Shown here in pieces: positions 1-8,195 of a DNA stretch of 64,000 bases (position 1 is the first letter of the stretch; every line of letters starts with the position of its first letter). The notes below the pieces were generated by a model. It did no database searches. It was not told the DNA's origin and was given only the letters and a program-made list of their open reading frames with translations. The position numbers and the translations under genes are program-made. This DNA comes from Methyloligella sp. GL2 (GTDB taxonomy: Bacteria; Pseudomonadota; Alphaproteobacteria; Rhizobiales; Methyloligellaceae). The DNA lies in NCBI RefSeq assembly GCF_013341275.1, contig NZ_CP054476.1:434001-498000 (forward strand), given 5' to 3'.

Positions 1-399
1 CAGCGCACCAAGAAAAGGACGCCAAGCGAGGATCCGACCTCAGTCCTGCTCCGAGAAAGCACGGAGGGGCTAACGGTTTTGCTCTATTTCGGGCATGCGG
101 ATCAGCACCTCAAGCGGCAGGAACGCAGAATTCTCTGGAGTTATCTGGATTGGCAGCAGGATAGATGCTCAATCCGCGGGCGTGTACCGAGACGATCGGT
201 AAACTCTTGGATGGATGCCATGTTGCCGGACACATATCAGTTCTCCGACGCATTAGAGAAAGTTCTGAATAGCGAGAGGGTCCACCGCAATCATGTGCTT
301 AGCCGCATTCCCGAAATCGTGCTGGCCGACGGCGTGGTCGACAGCGAAGAGCGAAATCGATTGCAGAGCTTGCTGGAGTTGCTTGAACAACAATTCTAA
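1..399 (+). CDS. TerB-like domain protein, C-terminal part (5' end outside window)
   Basis: The frame is open from the first base, so this is the last 132 codons of a longer gene. Two acidic helical segments can be read, one around HADQHLKRQERR and one around VLADGVVDSEERNRL. The second has the ADG-x-V-D-x-E-E-R pattern of TerB-like (tellurite resistance B) metal-binding helical domains, which often sit at the C-terminus of larger accessory proteins. The function of the whole protein cannot be judged from this piece. A TTG at 79 could serve as a start, but the uninterrupted upstream frame argues against it. TerB-like is an inference from one motif. Confidence 0.5.
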   Translation, partial: QRTKKRTPSEDPTSVLLRESTEGLTVLLYFGHADQHLKRQERRILWSYLDWQQDRCSIRGRVPRRSVNSWMDAMLPDTYQFSDALEKVLNSERVHRNHVLSRIPEIVLADGVVDSEERNRLQSLLELLEQQF

Positions 400-734
400 G
401 CCATAGGCCTCGCGCCCGCGAGCAGGTGACGTCGATCACCGCCACGGCCCCATCCCCGCTTCGCCCCCACAGCCGCCTCGATCTGCTCGGCGATGTCTAC
501 GGTGCGCTCGACAATAGCGAGATGCTGTCGCTCGACCATCTGGCCTTCGATCACGACCACCCGCCTATGGCGGCTGGAGACGCAAATTCCGGCCGAGCAA
601 TGCCAAGAGCGGTCAAGCAGAGCCATGAATATCGGTGCTTTCGCAGAGCAAACCCCTTGTTTCGCAGTTGCACAATGCGGCAAGCTTCGCCTGGGGATTG
701 GCGTTGAAACGTATCGGGGGACTTTCGGGGGATC
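400..734. other. intergenic stretch without a supportable gene
   Basis: This 335-base gap lies between the TerB-like gene and sthA. The plus strand has only short frames of non-protein-like composition. The minus strand carries an open frame of about 75 codons ending at 396 that contains plausible helical sequence, but it has no recognisable domain or ribosome binding site. It may be the decayed end of a lost gene. The bases just before 735 hold the purine-rich ribosome binding site of sthA. Confidence 0.4.
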
Positions 735-2147
735 ATGGACAAGGTCAATATGCTGGTGATCGGCAGCGGGCCTGCCGGCCGGCGCGCCGCTGTGCAATCG
801 GCAAAATTCGGCAAATCGGTTCTGGTGGTGGATCGCGGGCGCAGGCTCGGCGGGGTCTCGGTACATACCGGCACGATCCCCTCGAAAACCTTGCGCGAGA
901 CGGTGCTGAACCTCTCCGGCTGGCGCGAGCGCGGGTTCTACGGGCGTGCCTACCGGGTGAAGCAGGACATCACCGCGGTCGATCTCACCGAGCGGCTGCA
1001 TAAGACCCTCGATCACGAGGTGGAGGTGCTGGAGCACCAGTTCATGCGCAACATGGTGGGCTTCGCGCTGGCCGAGGCGCGCTTCATCGATGCGCATACC
1101 GTGGAGCTGACCTCCGATGCGGACGAGGTGACCCGCGTGGCGTTCGACAAGGCGGTGATCGCGGCGGGCACCAAGCCCTATCGGCCGAGCCATGTGCCCT
1201 TCGACGGGGTCCGCGTCTTCGACAGCGACGAGATCCTGGAGATCGAGCATCTGCCGCGCTCGCTGACGGTGATCGGCGGCGGGGTGATCGGGGTGGAATA
1301 CGCCACCATCTTCTCCGCCCTCGATGTGCCGGTGACGCTGGTGGAGGGGCGCGAGACCATCCTCGATTTCATCGACAAGGAGGTGGTGGCCGATTTCGTG
1401 CACCAGATGCGCGACCGCGGCATGGTGGTGCGGCTCGGCGCGGCGGTGAAGGAGATCGCGACGAGCGACCGGGGCGTCTCCGTCACGCTGGAGGACGGGC
1501 GCAAGGTCTCCACCGAATATCTGCTGTTCGCGGCCGGGCGGGCGGGCAGCGTCGGCAGCCTCAATCTGGAGGCGGTGGGCTTGCAGGCCGATAAGCGCGG
1601 GCGGCTGAAGGTCGATGCGGAGACCTTCCAGACCGAGGTGCCGAATATCTATGCCGCCGGCGACATCATCGGCTTTCCGAGCCTTGCCTCCACCTCCATG
1701 GAGCAGGGGCGCCTAGCGGCCTGCCACGCGTTCGATATGCCGGCCCCGCCGCCGCCGGAGGCCTTCCCTTACGGCATCTATGCGGTGCCGGAGATCTCCA
1801 CCGTCGGTCAGTCGGAGGAAGAGGTGCGCGAGAGCGGCGTGGCCTACGAATGCGGCGTCGCCCGCTTCCGGGAGACCTCGCGCGGCCACATCATGGGGGT
1901 GAATTCCGGCTTCCTGAAGCTGATCTTCGCGCTGGATAGCCGCCGGCTGCTCGGCGCGCATATCATCGGCGAGGGGGCGACCGAGCTGATCCATATCGGC
2001 CAGGCGGTGATCAACCTAAAAGGCACGGTGGATTTCTTCGTTGAGAACACCTTCAACTACCCAACTCTCGCCGAGGCCTACAAGATTGCCGGGCTCGATG
2101 CCTGGAACCGCATGGGCCAGCCGGAGACGGTTCCGGCGGAGGCTTGA
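735..2147 (+). CDS. sthA: Si-specific NAD(P)+ transhydrogenase (soluble)
   Basis: This is a 470-residue FAD flavoprotein of the pyridine nucleotide-disulfide oxidoreductase family. It transfers hydride between NADPH and NAD+ in the cytoplasm. The FAD-binding GSGPAG is at residues 10-15 and a second Rossmann motif GGGVIG lies near residue 182. The stretch LGGVSVHTGTIPSKTLRE occupies the place where lipoamide dehydrogenase carries its redox-active CxxxxC. Both cysteines are absent, as expected for SthA and unlike the true dihydrolipoyl dehydrogenase at 37412-38809. GTIPSKT and the C-terminal dimerisation domain are typical. The ATG at 735 follows a G-rich ribosome binding site. No operon partner is visible. 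Confidence 0.93.
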   Translation: MDKVNMLVIGSGPAGRRAAVQSAKFGKSVLVVDRGRRLGGVSVHTGTIPSKTLRETVLNLSGWRERGFYGRAYRVKQDITAVDLTERLHKTLDHEVEVLEHQFMRNMVGFALAEARFIDAHTVELTSDADEVTRVAFDKAVIAAGTKPYRPSHVPFDGVRVFDSDEILEIEHLPRSLTVIGGGVIGVEYATIFSALDVPVTLVEGRETILDFIDKEVVADFVHQMRDRGMVVRLGAAVKEIATSDRGVSVTLEDGRKVSTEYLLFAAGRAGSVGSLNLEAVGLQADKRGRLKVDAETFQTEVPNIYAAGDIIGFPSLASTSMEQGRLAACHAFDMPAPPPPEAFPYGIYAVPEISTVGQSEEEVRESGVAYECGVARFRETSRGHIMGVNSGFLKLIFALDSRRLLGAHIIGEGATELIHIGQAVINLKGTVDFFVENTFNYPTLAEAYKIAGLDAWNRMGQPETVPAEA

Positions 2148-2214
2148 GTCTTAGCTGAAGCGTTGGAGACAATTGCGCGGAATATCAGAACTACCTTCGG
2201 GCGGTCCCGGGGGC

Positions 2215-2832
2215 CTATCTATCCTCTCCAAGTGGCAATGTTTCATAGGCGTCGAGATGCCAATCGCCTTGGTAGTTTTTCACAAGACCGTCCTGCGGAA
2301 GGTCCATGTCACCTATTGCGGCTACCTGTCCTAAGCATCGGCTAAGGTGCCCCCTCAATAGTTCCAGCGCGTCAAAATACGCCTGTCGTATATCGGGCGG
2401 TCGGTGGAATTCACCGAAGCGACGGTGCGCTGGCGCTTCGTCGGGCCTGTTCAACAGTTCTTCGTAGGTGAGAAATTGGCGGATGCCCAAAGTCATGGCG
2501 TCAACAAGCAGGTAGAGCGAACCGTTCTGCAAATCCGATAATTCAACCTGCGTATCTACCAAGATTGCGCGTATTTCACGTAGGGACGCCAGGGAATTGT
2601 CAATGCAGTCATCGCAGCATTCCCAAGCGGAGAGCACGCGCCTGTCAGCAAGCCGGATCACAAGTTTACGGGCGGCTTGCCGTTCTTTGTCCTTCGGGCT
2701 AACGGCAATACTCACAAACGGCAGGTTTAGCGTGACGTCGCCAACATGCCTAGCGCACTGCTGACGCGCGCGGTTCAGCAGGTCAATCATGTCAAAACGA
2801 AATGGGATTTTGCCGGTTCTCATAGAATACAT
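2215..2832 (-). CDS. hypothetical protein
   Basis: This 205-residue protein has no domain I recognise. It is soluble-looking and mixed alpha/beta in composition, with a CxxCxxD cluster (ECCDDCID) near residue 75 and a charged C-terminal third. Codon use is less GC-biased than in the housekeeping genes nearby, which fits an accessory gene. It stands alone, convergent with sthA and on the same strand as the LysR gene, 116 bases from that gene's end. An in-frame ATG nine bases inside the reported start is an equally good start. Confidence 0.6.
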   Translation of the reverse strand: MYSMRTGKIPFRFDMIDLLNRARQQCARHVGDVTLNLPFVSIAVSPKDKERQAARKLVIRLADRRVLSAWECCDDCIDNSLASLREIRAILVDTQVELSDLQNGSLYLLVDAMTLGIRQFLTYEELLNRPDEAPAHRRFGEFHRPPDIRQAYFDALELLRGHLSRCLGQVAAIGDMDLPQDGLVKNYQGDWHLDAYETLPLGEDR

Positions 2833-2948
2833 TTACAGCAGATTGCGCCCTCCAACAGCTGACGAAGTTCTTTAGTAGATTGGCACCATCACAGGAGGCA
2901 GGTAGGCAGTCTATTCGACAAAGCGCTATTCTCTTCGCGGGCTGCACT

Positions 2949-3860
2949 CTAGAGACGCGCTCCCTCCGAAAACAAATTCTCTGCCATGAAGTCGACGAAG
3001 ACGCGGAGCTTGGGCGAGAGGTGGCGGCTCGAGGGCCAGAGGATGCGGAACGTGCCGCCATGGCGCACGAATTTTTCCAGCACGCTGACCAGCGCGCCTT
3101 GGGAGATCGCGTCGCGCACGGCGAAGTCCGGCAGGCAGGCGATGCCGAGCCCGGCTTTGGCCATGTCGAGCAAAGGCTCGATGGTGTTGGAGATGGCGGC
3201 GGCGGGAATCTCGGCGGTGTGTGCTCCGCTTGTCTCGCCAAGTTCGTCGCCAAGCGGCCAGTCCTCCAGCTTGCCGGTGCTGGGATAGCGGTGGCGCAGG
3301 CAGCGATGGGTGGCGAGATCGGCTGGAGTTTTCGGCGTGCCATGCTCGGCGAAATAGGCGGGCGCGCCGACGAGCTTGTAGCGGAATGCGCCGAGCTTGC
3401 GCGTCATCAGCCGTGAATCGCTGACCTCGCCGGTGCGGATCACCGCGTCGAAACCTTCCTCGATCACGTCGGTCAGCCGGTCGGTGAAGTCGAGGTCGAG
3501 CTGGATCGCCGGCCATTCCCGCATGAAGGCGATGAGGGTCGGCATCAGCAGCATGCCGACCAGCGGCAGGCTCACCCGCAGCACACCGCGCGGCTCGGCG
3601 CGGGTCTTTGAGAGTTCCAGCTCGGCCGCCTCGATCTCGCAGAAGATGCGGCGGCAGCGTTCCAGAAACAGGCTGCCTTCGGGGGTGAGGGTGACGGCGC
3701 GGGTCGAGCGGTGAAACAGCCGCACGCCGAGGCGCTGCTCCAGCCGCGCGATCGCCTTGCCGACGGCCGAGGAGGAGATACCGAGCTGCCGCCCCGCAGC
3801 GGTGAAGCTGCGGGTTTCCGCCGCCTGGACGAAGACATTGAGGGCGCCGAGGTTCTCCAT
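2949..3860 (-). CDS. LysR family transcriptional regulator
   Basis: With the ATG at 3860 the protein has 303 residues, the normal LysR length. Residues 1-60 form the winged helix-turn-helix (ALNVFVQAAETRSFTAAGRQL, then [23 protein letters not shown]). Residues about 90-295 form the periplasmic-binding-like effector domain. An upstream in-frame extension to 4085 overlaps the divergent transporter and is rejected because family homology begins at MENLGALNVF. It is transcribed away from the MFS gene at 3979. The 118-base gap contains a T-N11-A palindrome, so it probably controls that transporter and itself. The effector is unknown. Confidence 0.92.
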   Translation of the reverse strand: MENLGALNVFVQAAETRSFTAAGRQLGISSSAVGKAIARLEQRLGVRLFHRSTRAVTLTPEGSLFLERCRRIFCEIEAAELELSKTRAEPRGVLRVSLPLVGMLLMPTLIAFMREWPAIQLDLDFTDRLTDVIEEGFDAVIRTGEVSDSRLMTRKLGAFRYKLVGAPAYFAEHGTPKTPADLATHRCLRHRYPSTGKLEDWPLGDELGETSGAHTAEIPAAAISNTIEPLLDMAKAGLGIACLPDFAVRDAISQGALVSVLEKFVRHGGTFRILWPSSRHLSPKLRVFVDFMAENLFSEGARL

Positions 3861-3874
3861 CGTTAAGCGCCATG

Positions 3875-3889
3875 ATAACGGACAGTTAT
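3875..3889. promoter_or_regulatory. candidate LysR operator (T-N11-A inverted repeat)
   Basis: ATAAC-GGACA-GTTAT is a perfect 5-bp inverted repeat. It contains the LysR-type T-N11-A box (TAAC-N5-GTTA) and overlaps a second palindrome, CGGAC-AGTTAT-GTCCG. It lies in the short gap between the divergent lysR and MFS genes, where LysR regulators classically bind. Confidence 0.6.
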
Positions 3890-3978
3890 GTCCGAAGTCA
3901 CCGGAATTAAAGCCTATTTCTCTCAGGCAGCCGGGATGGCAGGTCTGGGGCCGGAGCAATGCCGAAACGAGGAATCTT

Positions 3979-5190
3979 ATGTCTTCAGCTTCCCAAGCCG
4001 CATTTTCCGCGGCTCCTACACCCTGCGCGTCCGACCGGCTACCCTGGCTCAGCCTGGCGGCGTTGGCCTTGGCGGCCTTCATCACGATTTTGACCGAGGC
4101 GCTGCCGGCGGGCCTCCTGCCGCAGATCGCCGGTGGCTTGGGCGTCTCGGAAGCGGCGGCCGGGCAGCTGGTGACGCTCTACGCGGTGGGCTCGCTGCTG
4201 GCGGCGATCCCGCTGACCACCCTGACCCAAGGGGTGCGCCGCCGCCCGCTGCTTCTGACGGCGATTGTCGGCTTCCTCTTCGCCAATACGGTCACCGCCG
4301 TCTCGGGCAGCTACGGGCTGACCCTGGTCGCGCGCTTCTTTGCCGGCGTTTCCGCCGGGCTGCTCTGGGCGCTGGTCGCCGGCTATGCGGCGCGCATGGC
4401 GCCGGAGCATCTCAAGGGGCGAGCAATCGCGGTGGCCATGGTCGGAACGCCGCTGGCGCTATCCTTCGGCGTGCCGGCGGGCACGTTTCTCGGCGCCGCC
4501 ATCGGCTGGCGTGCCTGCTTCGGTTTGATGAGCGGGCTGACGGTCATTCTGATCGCCTGGGTGCTGGCGGCGGTGCCGGATTTTGCCGGGCAATCCGTGG
4601 GCGAGCGGAGGTCGCTGAAAAGCGTCTTCACCCGGCCCGGCATCCGGCCGGTGCTGTTCGTCACGCTCGGCTTCGTCCTCGCCCACAACATTCTCTACAC
4701 CTATATCGCGCCGTTTCTGGCCGCGGCGGGCATGGCGGCGCGGACCGATCTGGTGCTGCTCGTGTTCGGTGTCGCCTCGCTGTTCAGCATTTGGATCGTC
4801 GGGGTGCTGATCGACCGGCGGCTGCGCGAGCTGACCCTAATCAGCACCGTGCTGTTCGGCCTTTCGGCGGCTGCGTTATGGATCTGGGGCGATGTGCCGG
4901 CGGTGGTCTATGGGGCTGTCGGCGTCTGGGGGCTCGCCTTCGGCGGCTGTGCGACGCTGTTTCAGACCGCGAGCGCCAAGACGGCGGGTCCGGCGGCGGA
5001 TCTTGCCCAGGCCATGCTGGTGACGGTCTGGAACACGGCGATCGCCGTCGCCGGCGTCATCGGCGGAGTGCTGCTTGCGCGATTCGGTGTCGGCGCCTTT
5101 GCGCCCAGCCTTCTGATCCTGCTCGTCGCGACCTTGGTGATGACGCTGATCTCACACCAGCACGGCTTTCCGCGTCAGCATCCGGGCTGA
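3979..5190 (+). CDS. MFS transporter, DHA1-like efflux permease
   Basis: Starting at the ATG at 3979 the protein has 403 residues and about twelve hydrophobic segments, the standard size for drug:H+ antiporter-1 type major facilitator proteins (AraJ/SotB-like). The loop between helices 2 and 3 carries the basic RRRP part of MFS motif A (TLTQGVRRRPLL). Helix 5 has the antiporter motif C-like G-x8-G-x3-G pattern (AMVGTPLALSFGVPAGTFLG). An apparent upstream start at 3757 would overlap the divergent lysR gene and add non-membrane sequence, so it is not used. The neighbouring LysR gene is the likely regulator. The substrate is unknown. Confidence 0.88.
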   Translation: MSSASQAAFSAAPTPCASDRLPWLSLAALALAAFITILTEALPAGLLPQIAGGLGVSEAAAGQLVTLYAVGSLLAAIPLTTLTQGVRRRPLLLTAIVGFLFANTVTAVSGSYGLTLVARFFAGVSAGLLWALVAGYAARMAPEHLKGRAIAVAMVGTPLALSFGVPAGTFLGAAIGWRACFGLMSGLTVILIAWVLAAVPDFAGQSVGERRSLKSVFTRPGIRPVLFVTLGFVLAHNILYTYIAPFLAAAGMAARTDLVLLVFGVASLFSIWIVGVLIDRRLRELTLISTVLFGLSAAALWIWGDVPAVVYGAVGVWGLAFGGCATLFQTASAKTAGPAADLAQAMLVTVWNTAIAVAGVIGGVLLARFGVGAFAPSLLILLVATLVMTLISHQHGFPRQHPG

Positions 5191-5440
5191 TCGAGGCTGC
5201 GGACGGGACGCTCAAGGTCACCAAGACGCCGAACGGCTCGAACCCGCTCGCGACCGCCCGCGCGCCTAGCGCCGCCGTCCGGACTTCGCCCCAGATCGCT
5301 CCGGATGGCGGTGCAAGCGGGTGAGGCGCTGCGTTGCGTTCGCGGGTCGCCAAGCTGCGCCACGGCTCACGGCCGGCGCCCAACCCGAACACCCCCTCAT
5401 GACCTAAGTCGTCACCGAAGATTGCATTGCTTGCAAGCAT

Positions 5441-5737
5441 ATGGACTGCGTGGAAGTCTGCCCCGTGGACTGCTTCTACGAAGGCGAGAACATGCTCGTC
5501 ATCCATCCGGATGAATGTATCAGCTGCGGCGTTTGCGTGTATGAATGCCCCGTCTCGGCCATCCTTCTTGCAAGCGATCCGAAAGCGGCAGGCTGGGACG
5601 ATTTCAACCTGAAATACGCGGAAATGTGGCCGAACATCACCCAGCAGGGAACGCCGCCGGCCAATGCCAAGGAGATGCAAGGCGTGCCTGACAAGTTACG
5701 GACGTCGTTCTCGGAGAAACCCGGGGCCGGATCATGA
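5441..5737 (+). CDS. fdxA: 7Fe ferredoxin (FdxA type), N-terminus interrupted by an in-frame stop
   Basis: Similarity to seven-iron ferredoxins starts at the ATG at 5399 ([15 protein letters not shown]), but codon 3 (5405-5407) is TAA where the family has Tyr or Phe. The open part from the ATG at 5441 reads [14 protein letters not shown], then [12 protein letters not shown]. It therefore keeps six expected cluster ligands but loses the first cysteine, one of three that hold the [3Fe-4S] cluster. The C-terminal tail with AEMWPNIT is intact. The stop overlaps the start of the flavin reductase (ATGA), suggesting co-transcription and electron delivery to a flavin. The gene may be a recent pseudogene, may initiate abnormally, or may contain a base-call error. 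Confidence 0.75.
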   Translation: MDCVEVCPVDCFYEGENMLVIHPDECISCGVCVYECPVSAILLASDPKAAGWDDFNLKYAEMWPNITQQGTPPANAKEMQGVPDKLRTSFSEKPGAGS

Positions 5738-6321
5738 CGGAGACGTCCAAGAGCAAGACTGGATCTGACACCAAGTCCCCGGCGGATTTCCGCCTGGATT
5801 CGGAATTCCAGACCCACGCCGATCCCAACGATTTCAAAGATGCTATGGCCTCGCTGGCGGCGACGGCCTGCATCGTCACGGCCAAAGCCTCAGATGTCCG
5901 GCTGGGGCGGACGGTGACGGCGGTGTTTTCGCTCGCCGCATCGCCGCCCTCGATCCTGGTTTCGGTCAAGGCGGGGAGCCATCTGGCCGATGCGATTCGA
6001 CAGGTGGGCGGCTTCTCCATCGCCACCCTGTCGGAAGCACAGCACGACCTCGCCGATGCTTTCGCCGGTGGGCTTCCGGCCGAAAAGCGGTTCGATATGG
6101 GGGAGTGGGAGGAATGGCCCTCCGGCCATCCGCGTCTTCGCGGCGCGGTTTCGGCAATGGATTGCGCGCTTATCGGTACGGCGGATACCGGCGATCACCT
6201 GCTGTTTGCCGGCGGCGTCGTTGCGATCGATTCGGCGCATCACCGCAAACCGCTGATCTGGCACCAACGGGCTTATAGCCGCGTGTCGCCGCATGGCGCA
6301 CCGGATGCGGCGTCTAGGTAG
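5734..6321 (+). CDS. flavin reductase family protein
   Basis: This 195-residue protein belongs to the flavin reductase (NADH:FMN oxidoreductase) family with a split-barrel FMN-binding fold. After a polar N-terminal tail of about 35 residues comes the family core: a flavin-contacting stretch near [26 protein letters not shown] (read in two halves) and a C-terminal [15 protein letters not shown] strand pair. Such enzymes supply reduced flavin to monooxygenases or reduce flavins directly. Its ATG lies inside the ferredoxin stop codon, so translation is probably coupled. The ferredoxin partner makes a ferredoxin-linked flavin reduction role plausible, but this is inference. Confidence 0.82.
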   Translation: MTETSKSKTGSDTKSPADFRLDSEFQTHADPNDFKDAMASLAATACIVTAKASDVRLGRTVTAVFSLAASPPSILVSVKAGSHLADAIRQVGGFSIATLSEAQHDLADAFAGGLPAEKRFDMGEWEEWPSGHPRLRGAVSAMDCALIGTADTGDHLLFAGGVVAIDSAHHRKPLIWHQRAYSRVSPHGAPDAASR

Positions 6322-6427
6322 AGACGCAGACGGCCCTATGGTCGACGATCCGAACGCTCAGTTCCAAACCCTTGTTCTTGCGCCTGCCGCCCGGAGCGGC
6401 CGGCCCGTTGTGGAGGCTTGTTAAGCC

Positions 6428-6754
6428 ATGGTGCACTTCGTCTATTGGGCCTTCGCCTTCTTCTTCCTGGTCGGCAGCGTCGTCAATTTGCGGCCCAACG
6501 AACCGATCCGGACCAACTATGCCCGCTGGGGCTATCCGACCTGGTTCCCGAGCCTCACCGGCTGCCTCGAGCTGCTCACAGCCTGTCTTCTGGTTTTCCC
6601 GCAGACCCGCTTCGAGGGTACGGTGCTGGGCGCCGCCATCATGCTTGCCGCGGCTGCCACGGTGATCTGGAACAAGGAGTATTGGCACGCCTTGCCGCCG
6701 GTCGGCGTGCTGGCCGGTCTGGCGCTGGTCACCGGCTTCGCGGCGATGGCTTAA
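6428..6754 (+). CDS. DoxX family membrane protein
   Basis: This 108-residue protein has four hydrophobic segments (about residues 5-22, 43-60, 64-80 and 89-107), the usual DoxX/SURF4-like layout. A conserved-looking LTGCLELLTACLLVFPQTR lies in helix 2. DoxX-like proteins are small inner-membrane proteins with varied or unknown redox roles, and nothing here narrows the function. It stands alone 106 bases after the flavin reductase and is convergent with the AhpD-like gene 35 bases away. Confidence 0.7.
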   Translation: MVHFVYWAFAFFFLVGSVVNLRPNEPIRTNYARWGYPTWFPSLTGCLELLTACLLVFPQTRFEGTVLGAAIMLAAAATVIWNKEYWHALPPVGVLAGLALVTGFAAMA

Positions 6755-6789
6755 GCGCTGGCGTAAATCGCCAGGCTTGCTTTGCGCCT

Positions 6790-7266
6790 TCACGCGGCGA
6801 CCGTTTGCGGCACGGGCGGGGCGAAGCGAAGTCCGATGGCGATGCGGTTCCAGGCGTTGATGGTGCCGACCGTCACCGTCAGCAAGGTCGCGTCGCCCTC
6901 GCCGAATTGTTCGCGCAGGTGCGCCCATTCGGCCTCGGGAGTACCCTCGCCGTTCAGCCGAGTCAGCAGCTCCGCCCAGCGCAAGGCGGCCCGTTCGCGA
7001 GCCGAGAAGGTGCCGGCGTCGCGCCAAGCCGGGAGCAGGCCGAGCTTGGTCTCTTCGAGCCCCAGCCTGCGTGCGATGTTCAGGTGAAGCTGGATGCAGA
7101 AGGCGCAAGCGTTCATCTGCGACACGCGCAGCTTGACGAGTTCGGTCAGCTCCTTCTCCAGCCCGCCGTTATCGACGGTCTTGCCGAGGGCGATCAGCGC
7201 ATCGTGAGCGTCCGGCTGGGATGTTCTGAAAGCCTCATAGCTCAGTCGGCTGGCTTCGTCGGGCAT
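6790..7266 (-). CDS. carboxymuconolactone decarboxylase / AhpD-like family protein
   Basis: This 158-residue all-helical protein has the AhpD core: the redox pair C54-A-F-C57 followed by H61 (NACAFCIQLHLNIAR), preceded by the acidic E-L-V-K-L-R helix. Proteins with this motif act as alkylhydroperoxidase-like disulfide reductases. The family also contains true carboxymuconolactone decarboxylases, which lack the CxxC, so a peroxidase-type role is more likely. The gene is divergent from a MarR regulator. Two inverted repeats in the 67-base gap make control by that regulator, perhaps in response to oxidants, a reasonable inference. Confidence 0.85.
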   Translation of the reverse strand: MPDEASRLSYEAFRTSQPDAHDALIALGKTVDNGGLEKELTELVKLRVSQMNACAFCIQLHLNIARRLGLEETKLGLLPAWRDAGTFSARERAALRWAELLTRLNGEGTPEAEWAHLREQFGEGDATLLTVTVGTINAWNRIAIGLRFAPPVPQTVAA

Positions 7267-7292
7267 GGGATGGTCTCTCCGTGTCGTACGCG

Positions 7293-7335
7293 ATAATATA
7301 AGAATACGAACAACATATAAGAGTTCTTATATTAT
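7293..7335. promoter_or_regulatory. candidate MarR operators between divergent genes
   Basis: ATATAAGA-GT-TCTTATAT (7315-7332) is a perfect 8-bp-arm palindrome reaching the marR start. A third copy of the ATATAAGA half-site sits at 7296-7303. The outer arms ATAATATAAGAA (7293-7304) and TTCTTATATTAT (7324-7335) are also exact reverse complements. Eighteen-base AT-rich palindromes overlapping the start are typical MarR autoregulatory sites. Confidence 0.7.
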
Positions 7336-7816
7336 GGGCAAGGCTCGTTCCGCAAGCCGCCGCTCCCTTCCCGCTGCGGGGACGGGAAAGCGCGGCGAAG
7401 ACGGCTATATCGGCTATCTGCTCCGGCAGGCGGCGAATGCGTATGAGACGCATCTTGCGCGCACGCTGGCCGATCTCGATGTGACGCCGCCGCAATTTTC
7501 GGTGATGACGATGATCGCCGCCTATCCGGGACTTTCCAATGCCGACATCGCCCGGCTGACATTTCTGACCCCCCAGACGGTGGGCGTCATCGTCGGCAAT
7601 CTCATCAAATCCGGCGCTGTCCAGAAGCAACCGCATGCGGTGCACGGCCGCATTCAGCAGCTTACGCTGACCGAGAGCGGACGAAGCCTCCTATCGACGG
7701 CCAAGAGGCGGGTCGGCGCCGTCGAGAAGGAGCTCGTCGACGGGGTTTCCGCCGACGAGGAGCGGGGGCTGAGACGATGGCTCGCGGGGCTCTCAGTGAA
7801 GCTGTCGGAGCGATAG
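7334..7816 (+). CDS. MarR family transcriptional regulator
   Basis: From the ATG at 7334 the protein has 160 residues. The winged helix-turn-helix covers about residues 55-115 (NADIARLTFLTPQTVGVIVGN as recognition region, wing with HAVHGRIQQLTLTESGRSLL). The N- and C-terminal helices form the dimer. A basic N-terminal tail (KARSASRRS) precedes the fold. It is divergent from the AhpD-like gene, with palindromes that overlap its own start codon, so autorepression is likely. An alternative start at 7265 would place the operator inside the coding region and is less likely. Confidence 0.88.
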   Translation: MGKARSASRRSLPAAGTGKRGEDGYIGYLLRQAANAYETHLARTLADLDVTPPQFSVMTMIAAYPGLSNADIARLTFLTPQTVGVIVGNLIKSGAVQKQPHAVHGRIQQLTLTESGRSLLSTAKRRVGAVEKELVDGVSADEERGLRRWLAGLSVKLSER

Positions 7817-8195
7817 GCTTCGGCGGTTGCGGGTTCAGCGAATGCCGGCGACGGGCAGCGATAACGGCTTTGCAGGTCCGCCGGACCACGGGCCGCCGGC
7901 CGAACACATCTTGTTGCCCGAAGGCCGACAATTGCTCGCGTCTTTCGGGGCAGGGTGTTGCGGGAAATTGCGCCGCTATCGCCGAGCCCGGCCCGCCGGG
8001 CGAACGCGCCCTTCAATGCCAACTGACGATCCGGCTATGGCGGAAAATAGTCCGTTTCGCACTTGCCTCACTCTTACGCGAAAAATGGAGGGTTCGAGCG
8101 CTAAGGTGTGCGGGGCGGGGGGCTGAGACTGCCCGACCGAGAACGACGAAACAGAGAATTGCGCCTACGCTATAGCGCTCCTGCTGGGCTTTTCT
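7817..8195. other. 379-base gap, nothing recognised
   Basis: The gap lies between marR and the convergent accessory gene ending at 8196. Short frames exist on both strands but none has a ribosome binding site or protein-like composition, and I see no RNA gene. It marks the left border of a less GC-rich accessory patch. Confidence 0.4.

Noticed and set aside
396..1403. Minus-strand open frame over sthA
   Set aside because: It overlaps a clear SthA on the other strand, and the free portion (400-650) has no recognisable domain or ribosome binding site.
735..2147. SthA as a dihydrolipoyl dehydrogenase
   Set aside because: Both redox-active cysteines of CxxxxC are missing, so it cannot reduce a disulfide. 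The true E3 is at 37412-38809.
3757..3978. Upstream extension of the MFS gene and of the LysR gene into each other
   Set aside because: The extensions overlap divergent genes and carry no family homology. The intergenic region instead holds an operator.
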